This document shows, in pieces, positions 12,056 to 16,973 of a stretch of DNA of 16,973 nt. The stretch is from assembly GCA_902477075.1 (NCBI GenBank), contig CABSFU010000023.1:1-16973 (forward strand), in the 5' to 3' direction. The notes below the pieces were generated by a model that saw only the letters and a program-made list of their open reading frames with translations, was not told where the DNA came from and searched no databases. A program made the translations under genes and the position numbers. Each line of letters opens with the position of its first letter. Within the stretch, counting starts at the first letter, position 1. This DNA comes from UMGS1498 sp900552335. Lineage in GTDB: Bacteria > Bacillota_I > Bacilli_A > RF39 > UBA660.

Positions 12056-12529
12056 TCATTTTAATAAGTCTTTTAACTTTTCTAATTCTGGATTAGGGCT
12101 TGTTGATACTTCATCTGTTACTATTTTCCAGCCATCTCCCTCATAAGTTCCTTTTTCAGCTTCTTCACTGACAACTCTTATGGGAATTTCCATTAATATA
12201 TTTTCCCATATAATTGGAAAAATATCAATAGTATTTTCTGTTTTTTTATCGATTTTTCCTATTTCTTCTAGCATTTCTTCTATATTTCCAACAACTTGTG
12301 TAGAAAATGGAACATCTACAGGTTTTAATGTTAAACTACAAGGCAGCACCATTACACCAGATATAATAGCATCTATATAGTATCCTTCCCTATCTTTTGT
12401 AATTGTTCCTTCTATTTTGGCTTCTTTTAATTCCAAAATCTCTGTATTACTCACATCAATATCGATTATTTCATCAATGGAAAGAAAAGAATCTATTCCA
12501 GACTTTAGTTTTGTAATATCAATATTCAT
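12056..12529 (-). CDS. yceD: YceD/YlbN (DUF177) protein
   Basis: DUF177 proteins are almost always encoded directly before rpmF and are linked to 23S rRNA accumulation and ribosome assembly in bacteria and plastids. The 157-residue product has the family's conserved cysteine segment VLPCSLTLKPVDVPF (about 81-95), an acidic middle part (EEMLEEIGKIDK), and the characteristic C-terminus NPELEKLKDLLK. Only one cysteine of that region is kept. ATG at 12529 has AGGTGATAAT upstream. The stop is TGA, and the bL32 start is 18 bases on. It is divergent from tmcAL, as in the ylbM-ylbN region of Bacillus. Confidence 0.93.
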   Translation of the reverse strand: MNIDITKLKSGIDSFLSIDEIIDIDVSNTEILELKEAKIEGTITKDREGYYIDAIISGVMVLPCSLTLKPVDVPFSTQVVGNIEEMLEEIGKIDKKTENTIDIFPIIWENILMEIPIRVVSEEAEKGTYEGDGWKIVTDEVSTSPNPELEKLKDLLK

Positions 12530-12547
12530 ATTATCACCTGTGGCAAT

Positions 12548-12576
12548 AGTATACCATATATTTGATTTCTAGTCTA
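12548..12576 (-). promoter_or_regulatory. Promoter of yceD-rpmF
   Basis: TAGACT (12576-12571), 17 bases, TATACT (12553-12548) on the minus strand, about 19 bases before the yceD ATG. Confidence 0.6.
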
Positions 12577-12603
12577 GATTATATTTTTGATATGTGTTAT
12601 GAT
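12575..12603 (+). promoter_or_regulatory. Possible promoter of tmcAL
   Basis: TAGATT (12575-12580), 17 bases, TATGAT (12598-12603) on the plus strand, 17 bases before the ATG. Its -35 touches the -35 of the divergent yceD promoter. The match to consensus is weak. Confidence 0.35.
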
Positions 12604-12620
12604 TAAAATGGTGAAGTATA

Positions 12621-13775
12621 ATGAAGAGTGTAGGTATTATTTGTGAATATAATCCATTTCATAATGGTCATTTAAAACACTTAAACATGGTAAAAGAAAT
12701 GTTTCCTGGATATACTGTTCTTCTAGTAATGAGTGGTAATTTTACCGAAAGAGGAGACGTTAGTATCATTTCTAAATGGGATAAGACAGAAATTGCCTTG
12801 AAAGCTGGAATTGATCTTGTGATCGAACTTCCTTATTTTTTTGCTAGTCAAAGTTCTGACATTTTTGCTAGAGGAGCTATTCAGATTTTACATACTTTAG
12901 GGGCAGAAGCGGTTGTTTTTGGTAGTGAAAGTAATAATGTAAATTCTTTAATACAAATAGCAAGTACTTGTAGCAATAATAAAAAATATGATAAATTGGT
13001 AAAAGCTTATTTAGAAGAGGGATTGAATTATCCAACAGCTCTTTCTAAAGCAATATATGATTTAACTGGTAAAAAAATTAGTAAGCCAAATGATATTTTA
13101 GGGCTTTCTTATATCAAAGAAATCATTCGATTAAATAGTTGTATGAAACCTATTACCATTCCAAGAGAAGACAATTTTAATGATAATTTCTTATATGATA
13201 CCATTACTAGTTCTTCTAGTATTCGTGAACATCTTAAAAATGGCGAAATGGTTACCAATCAAGTTCCAGAATTTGTTAAACCCTTTCTAGAAAAAAAATT
13301 ACACTTTATAGACGATTATTTTTCTTTTTTAAAATATAAAATTTTAACTTCTTATGATGATTTAGATAGTTTTCAAACAGTAGATGAAGGAATTGAAAAC
13401 AGAATAAAAAAATTTATTCTGACATCTAATTCTTATAATGAATTAATGCTTAAAATCAAAACAAAGCGATATACATATAATAAATTAAACCGTATGTTTA
13501 CACATGTTCTATGTAATTTTACAAAAGAAGAAGCAAAAAGTTTTAATAATATAGAGTATATTCGTATTTTAGGTTTTAATACAAACGGGAGAAATTATTT
13601 AAATAAAGTGAAAAAAAATGTAAGAATTCCTATTATCACTAATTTTTCTAGTATTAAAAATAAAATGTTGGATTTAGAACTAAGAACAACTTGTGTTTAT
13701 GCTTCTATCTTAAGTAATGAGGAAGCTACTAAGTTAATTGAAATGGAATATAAAAATTATCCTATTATGTACTAA
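12621..13775 (+). CDS. tmcAL: tRNA(Met) cytidine acetate ligase (TmcAL/YlbM)
   Basis: TmcAL activates acetate with ATP and makes N4-acetylcytidine at the wobble base of elongator tRNA-Met. The 384-residue protein begins MKSVGIICEYNPFHNGHLKHL, with the nucleotidyltransferase HxGH-type motif (HNGH, residues 15-18). It continues with VLLVMSGNFTERGDVSIISKWDKTEIAL, GIDLVIELPYFFASQSSDIFARGA and AVVFGSE, all typical of the family, and the ISKPNDILGLSY and SSSSIREHL segments of the active site. Length is close to the usual ~400. ATG at 12621 has GGTGAAG upstream. It lies divergent from yceD-rpmF and converges with the GGDEF gene over a shared terminator. Confidence 0.95.
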   Translation: MKSVGIICEYNPFHNGHLKHLNMVKEMFPGYTVLLVMSGNFTERGDVSIISKWDKTEIALKAGIDLVIELPYFFASQSSDIFARGAIQILHTLGAEAVVFGSESNNVNSLIQIASTCSNNKKYDKLVKAYLEEGLNYPTALSKAIYDLTGKKISKPNDILGLSYIKEIIRLNSCMKPITIPREDNFNDNFLYDTITSSSSIREHLKNGEMVTNQVPEFVKPFLEKKLHFIDDYFSFLKYKILTSYDDLDSFQTVDEGIENRIKKFILTSNSYNELMLKIKTKRYTYNKLNRMFTHVLCNFTKEEAKSFNNIEYIRILGFNTNGRNYLNKVKKNVRIPIITNFSSIKNKMLDLELRTTCVYASILSNEEATKLIEMEYKNYPIMY

Positions 13776-13802
13776 AAAAAGGTAAAATTTTACCTTTTTT
13801 TT
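13774..13802. terminator. Bidirectional terminator between tmcAL and the GGDEF gene
   Basis: A perfect palindrome, GGTAAAATTTTACC flanked by A7 on the left and T8 on the right, gives a hairpin with a T tract on either strand. It begins in the tmcAL stop codon and contains the GGDEF-gene stop codon (13792-13790). Confidence 0.9.
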
Positions 13803-14620
13803 GTTATGACATAGCATTTGTCATTATCGTAGACACTGGTTAAATTTCTACCATTTTCTTTACTATGATACATAGCTTTATCTGCACAATGGACTAATTT
13901 AGAAACACTTCTATATAAATTTTGTTCTGTTATTTCTAAAGTGTTTTTTTGTTTTTCAAAATAAAATATTCCAAAACTCATAGTAACAGAAATATTACCA
14001 GGATTTAATGTTTCTATTTGTTTTCGAATATTTTCTATTCTTTCAATGGTATGAATTAAATTAATATTTTTAAATAAAAATAAAATTTCTTCTCCACCAT
14101 ATCGAATAATAATATCTTTTTCGAAATCAATATTTTTTCTTTTTTCTACCTGTATCTGAGAAGTAGTTGTTCTTATATTATTTAATAAACATTCTCCAAT
14201 ACTTTTTAACACAATATTTCCAGTTTCATGTCCATAATTATCATTGATAGATTTAAATTTATCAATATCACCCATTACTATAGAAAATGGAATTCCATTT
14301 TGATAAGCATTTAAAATATATTCTCGAACCACTTTCATTGCACAATCTGCACGGTACAGTTTTGTTAAATTATCTTTTTTTAATCCATGGTTTTCTCTTT
14401 TTAATTCTTCATTTTGTTTCATTAAATTTTCTAATTTCGTTATATCTTTCAAAATACGAATACTATCTTCATCAAAGGAAAGCTCAATATATTCATATGA
14501 TTTGTCATTCCAATGAATTATGTCATTAGATGTTGTTCCATTTTTCAGAATGTTTTTCATTTCTTGTTCTGACAATGGAATCATTTTATTGTTCTCATCA
14601 ATGATGCAACATCTTGACAC
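13790..14620 (-). CDS. GGDEF-domain protein, probable diguanylate cyclase
   Basis: This 276-residue protein probably makes cyclic di-GMP. The N-terminal ~65 residues are a small PAS-like domain ending in the typical ILKDITKLENL. A coiled-coil linker (about 62-82) follows, then a GGDEF domain with LTKLYRADCAM, MGDIDKFKSINDNYGHETGN (metal-binding D118; DxDxFKxxND), and RYGGEEIL (GGEEI at 175-179, an active form). An I-site RxxD before this is absent (the Arg position is Phe), so product inhibition is unlikely. An insert of about 10 residues precedes RYGGEE. There is no membrane segment. The start is GTG at 14620 with GAGGTG five bases upstream. It begins 16 bases after the HerA gene, so the two form an operon. 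No EAL gene is in the window. Confidence 0.9.
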   Translation of the reverse strand: MSRCCIIDENNKMIPLSEQEMKNILKNGTTSNDIIHWNDKSYEYIELSFDEDSIRILKDITKLENLMKQNEELKRENHGLKKDNLTKLYRADCAMKVVREYILNAYQNGIPFSIVMGDIDKFKSINDNYGHETGNIVLKSIGECLLNNIRTTTSQIQVEKRKNIDFEKDIIIRYGGEEILFLFKNINLIHTIERIENIRKQIETLNPGNISVTMSFGIFYFEKQKNTLEITEQNLYRSVSKLVHCADKAMYHSKENGRNLTSVYDNDKCYVITKKR

Positions 14621-14636
14621 AGAATCACCTCTTTCG

Positions 14637-16409
14637 TTATTTTTTTTCTACAAACCAATTCTTAGCAATCTCACAACTACTACTATTTGGTGCTGGAGAA
14701 GGCATATCAAATCTAATTAAAACAGGTATTTTGAATGCATTACCAAAAGCAATACATGTACCAGGTTGTAAAATTCTTAATCGTTTAACAATTTCAGTTG
14801 TAATATTAGGCACCATTTCTTTTATATAATTAACATCGGTTGGATGTAGCATCTTAAAAATTAAAAAGTTGCTACACTGTGATAAAGTTGTTTCAGATAG
14901 TTCAGATGGTCTTTGTGAAATTAATCCTAATATTACGCCATACTTTCTTCCTTCTTTTGTAATACGCTCAAATATATTATATCCTAATAGATACTTATCA
15001 CTATCATTTTGAACATATCTGTGGGCTTCTTCTAATATAATATGAAATGGTAAACTGGCTCTATGATCTAAACTTTTTGCGTAATCAAATAACATTTTAG
15101 AGTATATTTTAGTAATATTTTTAGCTAAACGATCATCAATATAGTTTATGTTAAAATTGATAATCTGTGCTTTTCTACCATTTGGAGCAGTTAATAAACT
15201 TCTTATGTAGTCATGCTTTGTTACATAAGTATCATAATCAAAGTAAACACTATATTCACTATTTACTAAGCTATGTAAACGAATTTTCAACACATTCATC
15301 TCATCATATACTTTATCACTATTTAATATTCCTTCTGAAATTAAAGCAAAATCAAAAGCATCTTGCAAATCTTTCAAGCTATACTTAAATGTACCATCTG
15401 GTAATTTTAACTCATAATCATCTCTTAAAAAACCTTCCATGAAATTCATGATTAATTCCATTTCTCTGATTTTACCAGTAGAATCAATCATTAAGCATTG
15501 TTTTAATGGCCTAGTATATCCTGGTTGAAAAATTGGAGTGTCTAAATTTAAGTCTTTTGTTTTATAGTAGGATAATACTGAAAAAATTTGGTCTCTAATT
15601 TGAGCAGGATGACGTCCACTAGATAATATATCCAAAATACATCTAGCTATAATATCATTTTTACTTTTTATAACCTCTTCTTCTTCTCTTACAAAAACGC
15701 CAATTAATTTTAAAGCTTTTTCAATGATTGGAAGTTGGCTATGTTTTTCTACCCCTAGTAATAAGGCAATATCGTCTATTCCAAGTAACCATAATGGAAT
15801 TTTTAAAACTTCTTCATCCGGTGTTTTTAAATTAGTAGTATAGGATTTAAAATTAATTTGTGGAACCTCTTCATGCAGCTTAGAGAATGCAGAATGATAT
15901 TCACCATATGCATCAAATATAAACAAACTAGCTTTATAGGGAATACTTTGCTTTTTAGAAAATAAATTTTGTAAGATACGCGCTATACTACAACTTTTTC
16001 CACTACCTGTAGAACCGAATATAGCAAAATGACTATTAAACATCTTGTCAATATCTACACCAATCTTAATGTTTTTATAAATTGGGCTTTCTCCTAAATA
16101 TAGGTTTTTACCTTCTTCATAATGTTCAATCCCTATAATTGAGTTCATTTTACTATCTTGTATTAATTTTACTGTAGAATTGAAACTTGGCTTATTAATT
16201 ACGCCAAATACAAATTGATTATTTTCTATACTTCCCATAATTGTAATATATGCTTTATTTTCTTTAATATCAATAATTTCTCCCACTATTGTTTCTTTGT
16301 TTCCTTTAATTACAACATAACGATTGATTAGGTTATCAATTTCTGTTAAATTTATTTTTAAATCTACGATTACTGTATTATCTACAATTGATGAAATGCT
16401 ACCTAACAT
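14637..16409 (-). CDS. HerA-type hexameric ATPase
   Basis: DNA-pumping ATPase of the HerA-FtsK superfamily. The 590-residue protein has an N-terminal HAS-barrel-like beta domain (about 1-115). The RecA-type core follows with Walker A FGSTGSGKSCS (131-141), FIFDAYGEYH (163-172), Walker B FHIILEEAH (455-463), a candidate arginine finger in RITKEGRKYGV (482-492), and LISQRPSEL (496-504), all strongly HerA-like. HerA rings act with NurA in archaeal end resection, or with nucleases and SIR2 or DUF4297 effectors in bacterial defence. None of these is seen in the window; the gene downstream at 16 bases encodes a GGDEF cyclase. ATG at 16409 has GGAGGGG upstream. Role here unknown: DNA repair or phage defence are both possible. 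Confidence 0.9.
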   Translation of the reverse strand: MLGSISSIVDNTVIVDLKINLTEIDNLINRYVVIKGNKETIVGEIIDIKENKAYITIMGSIENNQFVFGVINKPSFNSTVKLIQDSKMNSIIGIEHYEEGKNLYLGESPIYKNIKIGVDIDKMFNSHFAIFGSTGSGKSCSIARILQNLFSKKQSIPYKASLFIFDAYGEYHSAFSKLHEEVPQINFKSYTTNLKTPDEEVLKIPLWLLGIDDIALLLGVEKHSQLPIIEKALKLIGVFVREEEEVIKSKNDIIARCILDILSSGRHPAQIRDQIFSVLSYYKTKDLNLDTPIFQPGYTRPLKQCLMIDSTGKIREMELIMNFMEGFLRDDYELKLPDGTFKYSLKDLQDAFDFALISEGILNSDKVYDEMNVLKIRLHSLVNSEYSVYFDYDTYVTKHDYIRSLLTAPNGRKAQIINFNINYIDDRLAKNITKIYSKMLFDYAKSLDHRASLPFHIILEEAHRYVQNDSDKYLLGYNIFERITKEGRKYGVILGLISQRPSELSETTLSQCSNFLIFKMLHPTDVNYIKEMVPNITTEIVKRLRILQPGTCIAFGNAFKIPVLIRFDMPSPAPNSSSCEIAKNWFVEKK

Positions 16410-16431
16410 ATTACCCCTCCATTATGTTTTC

Positions 16432-16437
16432 ATTATA
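16432..16437 (-). promoter_or_regulatory. -10 box before the HerA-GGDEF operon
   Basis: Perfect TATAAT on the minus strand, 22 bases before the HerA ATG. The -35 is poor (TTTTCT-like at about 16460), so the promoter is tentative. Confidence 0.4.
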
Positions 16438-16461
16438 CAATATTTTTTATTTTTAGAAAAG

Positions 16462-16486
16462 AAAAAAATTAGTTTTCACTAATTTT
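16462..16486 (-). terminator. Intrinsic terminator after the coiled-coil gene region
   Basis: AAAATTAG and CTAATTTT form a perfect 8-bp stem with a 6-base loop, followed by T residues on the minus strand (T tract 16468-16462). It ends transcription from the gene at the right edge before HerA begins. Confidence 0.7.
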
Positions 16487-16492
16487 AATTTC

Positions 16493-16591
16493 TTATTTTA
16501 ATGTCCAATTACTCCAATCTTGGCCATCATAATAAAATCTAATCGCTATTTTATTTTCATTTAAACTGTCGAAATATATGACAAATGCTAT
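16493..16591 (-). pseudogene. Displaced C-terminal fragment related to the upstream gene's C-terminus
   Basis: Thirty-two codons in a frame different from the preceding gene read IAFVIYFDSLNENKIAIRFY and then a segment ending YDGQDWSNWTLK and a stop. They follow an in-frame stop at 16594-16592 and have no start codon or ribosome binding site. Their pattern parallels the end of the gene at 16600, where IEVFYIDSSGNWYKMYSK has the same strand - Asp - Gly - Trp - Lys arrangement. This looks like the remains of a second C-terminal domain left by duplication or by a frameshifting event. The intrinsic terminator follows directly. Confidence 0.5.
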
Positions 16592-16599
16592 TTACAAAA

Positions 16600-16973
16600 C
16601 TATTTTGAATACATCTTGTACCAATTTCCAGAACTATCTATATAAAAAACTTCTATGCTTTCACTATAAAATTGAACAGCATATCCAAAAAAAATATCAC
16701 CATCGCTACAATTTATAAATATATCAAATATAGCATTTGTTTTATCATTATAATCTAACGTATTTACATTAAATCTAATTGATTTACATAATCCACTAGT
16801 AATTAATCGTTCTAAATAATTATTTAAATTATTAATATTTTCAGTATTATTACTAACAATACTAGATAAATTCTCTACATTTGTATTGGTTTTTTCTAAT
16901 TCACCTTGCAAAGCATAGTTATTTAAATTATTTTGTAATTCCTCTATATTACTTTTTAAATTTGTTATTTCAC
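16600..16973 (-). CDS. 3' part of a coiled-coil protein with a small C-terminal beta domain
   Basis: The frame ending with TAG at 16602-16600 is open to the right edge of the window, so the start lies outside. About 124 residues are visible. The first ~60 are a polar coiled coil rich in Asn, Leu and Glu with heptad-like spacing (EITNLKSNIEELQNNLNN, then ENINNLNNYLERL). The last ~60 residues form a compact beta-rich domain (SIRFNVNTLDYNDK, then IFDIFINCSDG, FGYAVQFYSESIEVFYIDSS, GNWYKMYSK). The layout of stalk plus terminal beta domain is like phage tail fibres, receptor-binding proteins or surface adhesins, but I recognise no family. A TTG at 16911 could be an internal start but has no good site before it. 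A displaced second copy of its end follows. Confidence 0.7.
   Translation of the reverse strand, partial: EITNLKSNIEELQNNLNNYALQGELEKTNTNVENLSSIVSNNTENINNLNNYLERLITSGLCKSIRFNVNTLDYNDKTNAIFDIFINCSDGDIFFGYAVQFYSESIEVFYIDSSGNWYKMYSK

Overview
The window is AT-rich (A+T far above G+C) and looks like the chromosome of a low-GC Bacillota, probably an uncultured gut member of the Bacilli (Erysipelotrichales/RF39-like); the exact lineage is inference. Supporting signs are strong AGGAGG-type ribosome binding sites, sigma-A promoters close to TTGACA-17-TATAAT, a tyrosine T-box leader, tmcAL next to yceD-rpmF as in Bacillus, and sporulation-type sigma factors (a SigF/SigG-like factor behind an anti-anti-sigma gene, and an intact SigK). 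TGA appears to be a stop codon (yceD and the HAAS-domain gene end with it) and TGG encodes Trp, so the code looks standard.

Right-to-left on the minus strand, positions 1-2173 are one long partial gene made of at least 22 near-identical 90-bp units. It encodes a 30-residue TPR-like helical repeat and runs off the left edge without a stop. The open frame on the opposite strand is only an antisense shadow. Next come a small lipoprotein (2370-2747) and an operon HAD phosphatase - deoC - tyrS (5428 to 2802) behind a T-box leader (5647-5445) whose likely specifier codon is UAC (Tyr). Then follow a 49-codon small ORF and rbfA. An operon of a STAS protein and a short SigF/SigG-like sigma factor (7183-6189) lacks the anti-sigma kinase gene, and its STAS protein lacks the phosphorylatable serine. 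Further on are a PadR regulator with a HAAS/DUF1700 membrane protein (8996-7370), sigK (9782-9078), and a membrane-anchored EIIB-like protein without the active-site cysteine (10154-9831).

On the plus strand a SEDS (RodA/FtsW-type) glycosyltransferase (10261-11367) converges on an orphan prepilin-like gene (11762-11364); their stop codons overlap and they share a hairpin. yceD-rpmF (12529-11835) is divergent from tmcAL (12621-13775). tmcAL converges on a two-gene operon of a HerA-type ATPase and a GGDEF diguanylate cyclase (16409-13790). At the right edge is the 3' end of a coiled-coil protein (16973-16600), followed by a displaced second copy of its C-terminal segment.

Most of the window is housekeeping (translation, cell wall, ribosome assembly). 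The parts most worth following up are the TPR-like repeat gene, the kinase-less STAS-sigma operon, the bL32 leader that resembles the Prp-cleaved leader of bL27, the HerA-GGDEF pair, the compact Tyr T-box with an unusual terminator, and the hairpin over the sigK start.
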